Source: Linepithema humile
Lineage: Eukaryota; Arthropoda; Insecta; Hymenoptera; Formicidae
Length of the DNA stretch: 64,000 bases
Direction: 5' to 3'
Assembly (NCBI RefSeq): GCF_040581485.1
Contig: NC_090129.1
Span: forward strand, 24,496,764 to 24,560,763
This document shows positions 13,601 to 24,081 of this stretch, piece by piece (position 1 is the first letter of the stretch; each line of letters opens with the position of its first letter). Under the pieces are notes generated by a model. The model was given only the letters and a program-made list of their open reading frames with translations. It searched no databases and was not told where the DNA came from. The position numbers and the translations under genes were made by a program.

Positions 13601-14760
13601 TCGGCGCTACATTTTTGTAGGGAAAGCTTGAAATGGGGAAGGAGCAAAGGGATGGATTATTGGAGATATTGGAAGTCGCTTCTATTTATGGCCATAAATA
13701 CGCGCACGAGTGGATGCAAATATATTCCTCGGACGAGCCGGTGCAATCTATATTGCGCGCGATGCAACTGCCGTTTCGGCTCCGAGCAAATTAACGATGC
13801 GCATAAAATTATTTACACCGCGCTCCGTCCACGCACCGATCGCAAAAACACGTGATTAGATATTTGGGTGACGGTAAGTGAAGAAGGCAACCGACAACAG
13901 TAATTAGAACATTCCCAGAATTCTCACGTTAACCAGTTCCCTACGAATCCCTAATTGGCTCAGCGAGCCAGCGATGTATGCCGGACGCCAGGAACAAGAA
14001 TCGATCGTTCTCCCGCGGCTCTTTATTTCCCAGGCCGCTCTTCGTGACGTCAGCAAAGAGGATCATAGGTTCTGTCGCGGAAATCCGCCGTCGATCGAAA
14101 CAACGGGGAGGCGAACGACGCTGAGACGAACCGACGAGAGATTTCGATAATTTTCGAATCGGCCTGATAAGCAAGGATATCCGATCTTGCAATTTTCATT
14201 CGAAGGCAATTCTTCAGAATCGACGTGACGAGACAGTCGTCGATCAACGCGTGGGCGTTCGCCAGTACGACAGCGTGAATGTGCGTGAAGCCGCGGGGTG
14301 GCTCGCAATGACGAAACGATGGTGTTGGTAGCAACGCGGGGGTAGTTATTGATTTTGTGGTACAATACGGCAACTGCGAGGTGGAGCCGTTGCAGCTCCA
14401 GTGGCTGTCGCACCGCCATATTTGTTTCCCTCGGCAGGCCAGACGAGACTGCGGAAAGCGGATTTTCTGCGGTTTATACCGGACCGACGACTCGTCCTAC
14501 CATTGCGTAAGTACAGAGCAGAGATTTAGACGGAACTCCGCGATCGTTCGCGCGCGTTTTCCGCGCGTGTCAGCCCGGCGGAAGCGTGCGGACTCCGAGC
14601 GCGTAGCATCCCCTCGACGAGCGGCGGCGAATTCGCGCTCGTCGCAAGCCCGCGTAAACACGCGTGACAAGTGCTTGACAGGTGGTTGTCACGGCGAAAC
14701 TACTGCCGCAACTCTCTTCAAGGTGCTTCAAGTGTTATTTAACGTGTACTTTAACGCATA
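13601..14760. other. CpG-rich block with one exon-like stretch
   Basis: G+C-rich DNA containing a plus-strand open stretch from 14312 to 14508 that ends in a strong donor (TGC followed by GTAAGT). The translation has several cysteines (GNCEVEPLQ, HICFPRQ, DCGKRIFCGLY), but no ATG or good acceptor precedes it. It is a candidate exon of an unidentified plus-strand gene. Confidence 0.25.
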
Positions 14761-17640
14761 GTTGCTCGCGCAATTGACATCCGCGTGTCGCCGAGAGCCC
14801 GCGGTGATATTACCGGCTGATCAATGCAGCATCTGGTCGTTTCATCATCGAGGATAATTCGAATAATTTGTATGATTAGTGCACTCGCGTGAACCATTAT
14901 TGTTTTAACGATAAAACGAGAGAATTTCAATGGCATGCACGGTTCACGTGCTTCGAGAGAAAAGTGATGCAATGCGTGGAAAGAAGCTATTAAATTATTT
15001 TTTATAGATATTTTTTTCATTCTCCGACAAGATAAAACGTTAAAATAGCGTGAACAGTTAATGGAAATTGCAATTACGATGTAGTCTATTCTATTTAATT
15101 TATTTCGCGTAATTACATCTCTGTGCCGCAACAATATGTAATCTTACTACTTTCATTAGCGAGAATCTTCCTTTTTGTATTTCATCGTCGTGGAACTCCT
15201 ATAAATTACAAAAAGTGGAGCTAGCCGAGTGTAATCAGGGCCAGTAAATCTAGTGTAAAAACGTATTGCCTGTCATCGCGCGATCGATCAATCGTTCATT
15301 CTCGGCTGCGGCACGTGTCAATCACGCGTTCGCTTGTTTCGTTGAATAAAATCTAGATGTTTCTGCTTTCCACTCGATACATTTTTGAATATTTGCAGCA
15401 TCCACAACATAAGTTTTATTTGAAAAAAAAAAAAATGATTGATGTAAAACCGATACAAATTTTCAGTATAAAATAATTTTGTATTATAATAAATTTATAT
15501 GATATGTTACTCTTTCATTATTATTACTTTGCTCATTGTTTTGTGACGCTGTTATGCAGATAAAATAAGTCATATCTCACACACATGTGACGTTAGCTGG
15601 AAATAAATAGGTATCTATAGTTTTCATAAGTATTGTAGATGTAAGGCACATTCCGTAACATCGATAAGTGGAATATTACTAAGGCGGTAAAAGTGACACT
15701 TTTATATTGGTCCACCGGTGAATTGAGAATATATATACGGAAATATGTCCGTATCGCGAAAGGTCTTTGCGCTGAATAATTTAAAACCAGGTGATCGATT
15801 CTCAGGTGAGCCGCAGAGACGCGACAAACTCTATTCCAGTCGACCTCATTTAGGATTCGATCGAATTGCACAATTATGCTGCATAATATTGATGCGCGTT
15901 TCCATGTTACATATCTGCAATCAGCTATTTACACTAGCATTCTGTAAAAGAAGGTTACAGTCTTCCACTTTGCAAATACCAATTTCAAGATTTTCTGATG
16001 CATATCGTTTATCTTTTTTCCAAGGATGGTGAATAATGCAACGCTATTCCAAGGAAATAGATCAGTATGTAAAATTAACAAGTCCTAATAAATCGCGATG
16101 AAAAAGCCTCAGACCTTTATCTTTTGACGAGTCTGAAATTTTATTCGCATCTCTCAGTTTTTAACGTTTCGCATAAAGAAGCGAAAGGACATCTTTTTAA
16201 AATAGTTACGCATCTTCAGTTTTTTTATATACAAATTGTGGATCTAATTTTGTTTTGCAGAGAGATGAGTACGGTGGAAAAAGTACTGCAGAGACCGCTT
16301 GTACTTTTCCGCGTTGATCAATACAGAAAATTAATGTTGATACGCGCGCTAGATTCCACTTGCGTGCATCGATCTCGTAAATGATAGGCAAGAGAAGCAC
16401 GCGCGTATGCTGCACGTTTGTGGAAAGCCGCATAACACGGAGGCGCCACACCGTCTGAGCCTGACGCTCGATAAAACTATGTTACGTGCGAACACCGTAA
16501 ACCTTATTTTTTTTTGTTCACCGCCTCGCCCGCGCTTTTTTCTCCTTTGAGTCCGGTAAAACTGTCACACGTTGCGAAGGTCGTTAACAAAACCATGTCA
16601 CCATATCGCGCTCGGTTTGTTTTGCATAATGAAGTAACAATTGCATAATGCATAATTTCTAGAAAAGATTTAGTAAAAAGTGTCTCTTGTGATCTTGAGC
16701 CAGAATCAAATAAGTCTAACCTGTGAGAAAAATTGACAATAAAAAAAACTAATGTTAACAATAAAAAAGCTAGAAAGACAGTGTACATTTATAATAAGAT
16801 TGTACATTTATGTTTGCGCGGGAAATAAAACGTTTTATGGAGTTCTCGGAGAAAATGTATACTCCGATATATATTAGAGAAGACATGTATGTTACAGAAG
16901 TTTACGACTGGCACAGCGGTCCTAACGTATTTCTCTTCAGATGCCTGCTGGAAATTATTTTCAGAATTGATCCGCAAGAGATCGTAAATACGAATATATA
17001 AGTAACGTCTGTATGTTAGTTTCACCTTCGTTCATATTATAATTGTGAACACACAGAAGATTAAAAAAAAAGTTACATCGCGCTCGGTATTGTCGATCAT
17101 TTTCATCGAGCGCATGAAACGGATGGTGTCCTAGTTTTCGCGGTTAAACCTAGGTCTCTTAGGAACTTTACATAGACCACGACGAATATAATCCCACATT
17201 CGTATCAGGCAAACGTAGCTCGGAATTATTCTCTTTCCTATTTCAGTACTTCACTTTAGCCTAGTTTATTTCCAGCGAGGACTTCATTACAACTTCGCCG
17301 CGATTACTTTCCAAACTTTCGCCGAGAAGCGCGCACAGCGATCGATATTCTCCCATTAAATGTCCTCTTAAAGTTCAGTGTTCGAAGTGAAAATTTCCAA
17401 AGATAGATATTAGGTGCCTAAAAATACCTACGTAAATTGAATTTTTCTCGAAGCGAGAAAAATTGCGTACCGCGATGCCAATTCAAGAGAGATTTATTTA
17501 ATTTTCTTTTATCTAATTTTTCGCATCATTTTTGACGACGCACTAGGAATTTTGAAAAATCAGCGAACAGCTGGTTTGGATCGGTCGCCAACCCGCCATC
17601 TCTGGAGATGATTCCGCATCATCCTCCAGTTAGGCGTCTT
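14761..17640. other. Intergenic DNA, nothing recognised
   Basis: Only short, unconvincing ORFs occur, and I see no repeats of note. Confidence 0.45.
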
Positions 17641-18555
17641 CGCGGTACACAATGACGTCAACTGCGGTAACGCGCGCGGCGCCGTTGCAGGTCGGCGAGG
17701 CGCAGTCGCGCGACACCGCGATCAATGCGCGTCATCGCGCGAGGGCCTTCGTCGGCGCATACCGCACGAGGACCAGAACGGAACATGCGCGCGGTTGGAC
17801 TCGTCCTGCGGTAAAAAGGAGAGACTCTCGCATGGAACTCTGACGTGGAACCGAATGATGCAAACGTGTGTTCTGATCCCTGCGTAAATTCGATGAACTC
17901 GCGAGTCTCCGAAAGTAACGCAGAAATCGGCGCGGAGTGTTGACGTATTTCTCGAGGAGGAAGAATCCCCGACGCTGCATCGAGTTTGTGATGTAACGCA
18001 GAATGTTGCGACGTGAACGGTTCTCGACACGTTAATTCCTCAAGATGCAGAAGCCCGATGCGAGCGGAAAATATCAACCGCTTGACTCGTGACGGCTAGA
18101 ACTCTGAGAACTCCGCTCTTACCTGGTGAAATTGTCTTTTTTAAGGTAATTGTTGCCTCTCCATTCAGACTATCGTGAAATTTATTGAACGATACGAGAA
18201 TTTCGCCTTATATAACAGCCCGAAGCAAAATATGCATGAGATTTGAAGATTTTTACTCAATGTATCTTATCGGAACGTGAGAGGACTAAAGGATGTGATC
18301 TCTCGTGTCTTTGAATGCTGATAAGAATACAAATAATACCGAAGAGAAGTATCGCGAATCGTCGACGACTGATCCAGAGATTCTAAACAACTGTTAAATC
18401 ACTTCTCGATACTTTTTCAATCCGCTGGGACGAATATAAACGGCGTGTTTTGTTATCTAGCGTAAACAGCAGTTGCACACATTTGCCTACGTAAGATGAA
18501 CAAGTGCATGTAGACAATCGATTGGTGACTCGGTCGAGCGGATCAATCCGGCAGG
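17641..18555. promoter_or_regulatory. Upstream region of the intronless TipE-family gene
   Basis: The part 17641-18110 is CpG-rich and 18111-18555 is more AT-rich, directly ahead of the ATG at 18556. By position it should contain the promoter and 5' UTR. Overlapping ORFs on both strands are Arg-rich and look like composition artefacts. Confidence 0.35.
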
Positions 18556-19896
18556 ATGCCGAAACCAGTGCCGGTGGAGAACCTGGTGATACCGCCGCAG
18601 GATGGCCGTATCTGCGGCACAATCTGCATCTGCCAGATGACGATGGTGCTGTCGTCGGTCGCTTTAGTTTACCTAACAGTCGCGATTTACATGCCGAGCG
18701 GACGGGCGTTTCAATCGGGCATCAGCGAAGTGCCTGTGATGTGCACGACGATACGGGCGGTGAACGCCGACAACTGCGACTGGGGCAGCTGCGGCGAGTG
18801 GTGCCTGTCGAAGACCTCCGGGCCGTGCGTGCAGATCCACGTGAACCTCCGCCGAAACGGATCGACGATTCTGTTGGCAAACTGCACGAACACGACGAAC
18901 AAAACGTGCTACGGCATCGATCAGGAGAACGCGAAGAAGTCCAAGTGCATCGCGGACGAGTGCCGCAATCTCACAGGTACGTTCAACTGCTCGGCCGGCA
19001 CCTGCATCAACATCACCGACGCGTTCGAGTGCATGTTCCACGACACGGATCCACCCCTCAAGTGCTCCGGTCGCCGCGGCAAGATCACCTGCATCGACAT
19101 AGACGGCCTGTTTAACTGTAACCGCGGCACCTGCGCGCGCATACGGACTCCTTACAACTGCGACCGCAGGTGCGTCGACATCCCGACCAGGAACAAGAAC
19201 ATGATCCTCCTCAGCGGCGACAAGGTGTACCTGAGCCAGTGCGAGCGGGCGATAGACGTGGAGACGAATCGGGAGATCTGGCACGAGGATCGGGGCGACG
19301 TCATGATGGCGTCCTGCTACGGGATCTTCAACTCCACGCTGGGCGTGGAGGCGGTCGACTGCATCAACGGCTCCGTGCTGGAGAAGGAGCTGCTGACCGA
19401 TCTGACGAACTTCACGTACCTGTCCTACCTGAACATATTCGCCACAAAGCCGTTGGACACCGAGAGCTTGGTCGCGCCGCCGGAGCAGAGCTTGATTATC
19501 GCCAACGAAAGCCGGCTCATGATCAATCTCGAGGGATGCGTGAACACGCTTCGCGACGAGTGCAAAGAGTTCTTGCACGAGTACGGGAAGGACGGGTCCG
19601 ATCATAACGCGCGCGCTAGATTCCCGTGCTTCTACGCCGAGGATAAGACGGACATTGTCGTGTCGCGCTTCGATCTCGAAACCACCTACAAAGAGTTCTT
19701 GATCTCGCTGATCCTGCCGAGTGTCCTGTTTGTCGTCAGCTGTTTGACTCTGATCTTCTGTCAGAAGACAGTCGTCGTCGGGGACGACGCTAAAATGAGG
19801 TTCAAGGGCAAGCCCGGCACGCTGGTCTCGATAGAGAGGAGCGCGTCGGGCAACTTGGGGGATGCTGGCGGAGGAGACTCCGTCATGGCGCTCTGA
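18556..19896 (+). CDS. TipE-homologue (Teh3/Teh4-type) sodium-channel auxiliary subunit, intronless
   Basis: One uninterrupted reading frame of 446 codons with an ATG start. TM1 is about residues 21-45 (SSVALVYLTVAIYMPS). The loop begins with NCDWGSCGEWCLSKTSGPC, then two related cysteine-rich repeats of the form C-x-L-x-G-x-FNC-x2-GxC (LTGTFNCSAGTC and IDGLFNCNRGTC), then EGCVNTLRDEC and FPCFYAED. TM2 is about 380-402 (FLISLILPSVLFVVSCLTL). The tail contains VVVGDDAKMR and ends SVMAL. Along its whole length it matches the five-exon gene at 31487-37525. The family assists Para channel expression and gating in neurons. Codon use is strongly G/C at third positions, unlike the surrounding AT-rich DNA. 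The lack of introns suggests a retrocopy or complete intron loss. Whether it corresponds to fly Teh3 or Teh4 cannot be decided by eye. Confidence 0.92.
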   Translation: MPKPVPVENLVIPPQDGRICGTICICQMTMVLSSVALVYLTVAIYMPSGRAFQSGISEVPVMCTTIRAVNADNCDWGSCGEWCLSKTSGPCVQIHVNLRRNGSTILLANCTNTTNKTCYGIDQENAKKSKCIADECRNLTGTFNCSAGTCINITDAFECMFHDTDPPLKCSGRRGKITCIDIDGLFNCNRGTCARIRTPYNCDRRCVDIPTRNKNMILLSGDKVYLSQCERAIDVETNREIWHEDRGDVMMASCYGIFNSTLGVEAVDCINGSVLEKELLTDLTNFTYLSYLNIFATKPLDTESLVAPPEQSLIIANESRLMINLEGCVNTLRDECKEFLHEYGKDGSDHNARARFPCFYAEDKTDIVVSRFDLETTYKEFLISLILPSVLFVVSCLTLIFCQKTVVVGDDAKMRFKGKPGTLVSIERSASGNLGDAGGGDSVMAL

Positions 19897-22175
19897 GATC
19901 CGTCACGTAAGAGATGTTTCAGTTCGGCCAGAAAGTCATGGCGTTTGGAAATGTTTGCCGTTATGAAAAGCATGGTTTTATTTGATCATAATCGATCCCT
20001 TTCACATTATGTTTGAAAATTTATCCCTTGCAAGGTTGGATCGATTATTTTGCCGATTTAAATCAATTATAACTGTGTCTCTCATTCGGTCGAGATTTCA
20101 AAGCAGAATTGTTTCGCGATCGTTGTAATGATTTTTACATTCATGATATACTAATTTTATTATTATGATTATTATAAGTTTATCATTTTTTATCATTGTG
20201 TGCATTTTTAGTTTATAAATTTGGATTATAATTTAAACAGCATGGCATGATATAAAAAAAAAAACAATCCTGTACTTTTAATAAAATATAAATTGTAGAC
20301 CCAAAATATGTTGAATAATTTTTTTTCCATTGCTGCATTATTCTAAAACTTTTTTCTTGTTGGTCGGCCGATCAGATAAGAAAAGAGAGCTAAAATGATG
20401 AGCTTTGGATGCGTATAGAATATTTCAAAATAAAAGACACGTATCTTTTTTCTCCAATACAGGTATAGAGATTGAAACAGCACTTCGAAGTTAACTCGAC
20501 GTATTCAATTCCGAGCGGATGTCGCTGAAACCATAAGATGTATGAAAACAAGTTTCAAGCAAAAATTTTATGATATTAACGACATTTCATAAGCATGCAT
20601 TTAAACGAATTTGGATTAAATTTCTGTCTATTAATGGACTAAAAAATTGTCATTAAAAGAAAGCGCACATAAACTGTCTGTCAATGCACTAAAAACATAT
20701 ATCAGATGTCACATTAAATAACTTTTCTATCTTGCTGTCAACAAACTAAGGCCAACTGAATCACTGAGAAATCCAAAGAATTATTTTACTTGGCTATTTT
20801 TACTGCAAAAGTTGTAATTAAAAGACATTTGACCGCGCGAGATAAAAATATTTCAATTATGTTTAAAACAATATTTTTGTAGTAAATTAAAATGCTAAAG
20901 CAAATGTGAAAAAAGATGTATGTTCTTTGTTTTGAGCTGTTCTACAAAGTCCGAAGTCCATTATAAAATTGGAGAGAGATCGTCTACACGCTATTTCTTG
21001 TTAGACAATCACAGTGATGTGTTTACCAATGTTGAAATACACACTTTAATGTTGTGTTAACAGGCATTCCCCTCCTGGAGGAGAGTCCGGCTCGCCAGTC
21101 GATATTCTCCCTGCGTGGGCATTACTGAGGTGTGGGGAGGGGGGGAACGCGTGATTAAAAAAAATTCTCATCTTGCAACTTAATGAAACAAAAAACGCAA
21201 CACACACACACACACTCCTGCAAAATATCAAGAAAGCTGAGCGAAAAAGGGGGCGGGCGTTTAGACGATAAAGACACCGAGGTGAAGAAGAATTTACCTA
21301 CTCGCACTGCCTGCACCAAATACTTGAGAGAGCGCACACGCATGCTTATGCGACACGAGAAGACGATGTCACGATATCGAGTGTACAATTCAGCACGATT
21401 CTCTCGTTGACAGGCGGATAGTCGCTCAAGAGAGAGAAGATCAACTCGGATTTGGCGTCTTTCACACGCATTCGTAGCTTGTAAGAGGTCCCACTTTTCT
21501 CAATTGATTTGCCGTGACCAATAGCTAAGAATTTACTAGCCAGGAGGCGCGCCTTACCGATCGATTCGAAACCTCTCCGTAACTTGCCCATTTATCCAAC
21601 CATTCATCGGAAGCACGAATGTACAGTGTGCATCAACGGAAGTCGACGGCCTATTCAAGCTCGAGAAGACCTTCATATCAAGATTCTTCACGTTAAAAAT
21701 TTACAATTTTCCAAGTCGATGCAACTCTACATTTATAAATCCCATTCTATTCGAGTTTAAAAAATTACCCCTCGATTCTCAACAATAATCTATTTGATTT
21801 AATCATAATCGACTTTGTCAGATTATACATCTTGTCTATAATTACAAGAATTTTTGACTTAATTCTTAAATAAATAAATGAAATTTTCTTGAAAGATCGC
21901 AAATCGCTTAATCAGTCTGAGTTATAGATATAATATCCTTTTCGGGGTCAGTAAAAAAAAAATTATTTTCCGCTGTAGCCATCGGACAAGAAAGAAAGTC
22001 GTGGTGCGAATTAAGGTGGCCGTGAGTGGGTCGCAAGCCCGTCTTCAGACGAGCTCCCATCAGCCACGCGAATCGTGGCTATTCGGATCTCCCGAGTATT
22101 TTCGACTGTCACGCGTAGGGTCCACGTGACCCACAAACAGCCGCCACCATTGATTCCGACGAGTCGACGGTGATA
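19897..22175. other. Spacer between two TipE-family genes
   Basis: The left part should hold the 3' UTR of the intronless gene. The part just before 22176 should hold the promoter and 5' UTR of the next gene. A (CA)n run lies near 21201-21216. No other gene is seen. Confidence 0.5.
20280..20285 (+). other. Polyadenylation signal candidate, AATAAA
   Basis: A canonical AATAAA lies about 380 bases after the stop of the intronless TipE-family gene, in AT-rich DNA. It is the best nearby candidate. Confidence 0.4.
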
Positions 22176-23838
22176 ATGGGCGTCCAGGTGGAGGAGTCCA
22201 AGATCACCGCCATGATCGAGAAGGCCAAGTTCTACACCTCCGTCTGCATGGGCACCACGGCGATTCTCGCGGTCTTCGCCTTCCTGTTTCTGATCCCGTT
22301 CGTCGTCGAGCCGGCGATATCCACCATTCTGGCGGATTACTCGCCGCACGCGGTCGCTTGCGTCACGACGGGTCACGTTTACGCGGAGGGGCTGAAGAAT
22401 TGCTCGTGGGCGAGTTGCAGGGAAGGTGAGTACCTCTGCCGCGATTTCGATCGCTGTGTACGGGTGTAATCGATGACGTCGCCGTAGGTTGTACGAGTGC
22501 TGCGCTTCGTTGTCATCAGATCAGAGTCAACTACACGAAGCTCCCGTACGAGGAGTTCATGGCGAAACCGCTGGGCTCGGTGCCGTGGGACGTCACGGAG
22601 ACGAAATTTTTCGTCAACACGGAGGGGTGCGGCTACCCGCCCACGGTCAACTGTTCCTCCTTCGCGAAAAAGTACGCTTACAAGAACATGGGCAAGATAT
22701 TTCCTTGTTACTACAGCAGAACGCATCCGGAGACGGTTGTCGCAAGGTACGATCGATAAAGCGAGGTATGACATCTGAATTCGTCAAAGTTGCATTGTTT
22801 TCTCAACGACTTTCAACCTTTAGATAACGCAGAGCAGTTCGCTTATCTTGCTCTCGCACAATATTAGATCGGTGCAAAAGGTTTATCGTACTTGTAAAAT
22901 TGAAGACCGAGAGTCGCGGAGCTCTAAATTAATTTACATTAATCATTCAGTTTACTTTCTTCATCTGCTTTTGTGCACCAGATTTTCAAAAAAGGTCTTA
23001 AAAAATCTTAGAGAAATCGATAACTCAAAATAGATCCTCACGGAAAAGTAACAAACTCTCTTGCACCAACCTGATAAACAATAAAGATTATTTTGACTGT
23101 CTGCAGCTTTCGTAAGTCGAATTTAACGAAACAGTCAATCTTTGATTAGCACGCTATCTTGCATTCACAGATACTCGTGGGACGAGAATCTGAGGCACTT
23201 GGTGCTGGCCTTGATCGTGCCTATAGTGCTGTTCGCCGCGACACTCGGCGTGCTGTGCTACTGGTACTGTCCGCCGATAGGCAAGACATGCGGTGGCCCT
23301 GGTCGCAATCTCATCGACAAGTATGCTAGAAAGGAAGAGTAAGTGTATGTATGCAGTGTCCGTTTCTGCGGCCAGCAGAAACTGTATTTTACGGAATTAC
23401 CTTGAAGTTACGATCACCGCAATCGAAAAATGCGATAATAGAATGCTATAAATTAAAAATTGAATGATACATTGAGAATTCGTCATTTAAATGTCTTCAT
23501 ATACATAAGATAAATGCTTAATTATCTATCGATGAAGCAAATGGATAAATTATTGTAATTTTATTTTTCTGTTAAGTAACATTCTATTATTCAAGAAATT
23601 ATATCTTCAATAATAATTGAATATCCGGTCACTAATGTTTATCTTATTATATATTTTTTATTTACTTTTGGCATTGTTTGATTTATAGAATTCAATTGTC
23701 AAAGTGATTCCTCCCAACTTTGTGTGAGTGAGAGGGAAATACTTCCGTTCCCCTTCCTGTTTCCGTAATTCCGTGACTTTTCGTTCTTACAGCATCTTGG
23801 CAGAGGACGAGTTCGAAGAGGACGAAGAGGAATACTGA
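22176..23838 (+). CDS. TipE-homologue (Teh1/Teh2-type) sodium-channel auxiliary subunit
   Basis: Four exons: 22176-22425, 22488-22746, 23171-23338 and 23793-23838, with GT/AG borders and phases 1, 2, 2, giving 240 residues. The first ATG after an upstream GTG opens MGVQVEESK. TM1 is about 21-44 (FAFLFLIPFVVEPAIS). The loop is short and has NCSWASCREGCTSAALRC, TEGCGYPPTVNC and FPCYYSRTHPE. TM2 is about 180-202 (LALIVPIVLFAATLGVL). The 62-bp first intron splits the SCREGC motif. The last exon is tiny and adds an acidic tail ending EEDEEEY; if the third intron is not removed, a TAA inside its GTAAGT donor ends the protein three residues after YAR. The short loop and SCREGC motif place it near Teh1/Teh2. 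Its place in the cluster favours Teh2, but I cannot settle this. Confidence 0.93.
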
Positions 23839-24075
23839 CTGCTACCAAGGGCTCACCCCCCGGCGCGGGAGTGATCCCAGCGAAATATTCTCCGAATGGC
23901 TCCAGCGTACTTTACTTTATAAATTTAAGCAATCGCGTAATAGCGCTTGAAACAAATTCACGAAGAGCAGGAAAACGAGAGCCTCGCCTTCTTACGAGTT
24001 CACTTACTAAAATCTTATGCTTCAGACTACGCCCGATTCTTTTTGTCCTCTAAATCTGTTTCGGATCGCGCTCTC

Positions 24076-24081
24076 AATAAA
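24076..24081 (+). other. Polyadenylation signal candidate, AATAAA
   Basis: AATAAA lies about 240 bases after the stop of the Teh1/Teh2-type gene, at a normal distance for a 3' end. Confidence 0.45.

Noticed and set aside
18673..19605. 310-codon ORF antisense to the intronless TipE-family gene
   Set aside because: The sense frame encodes a clear family member. The antisense frame is a by-product of G/C-rich third positions and has no recognisable domain.
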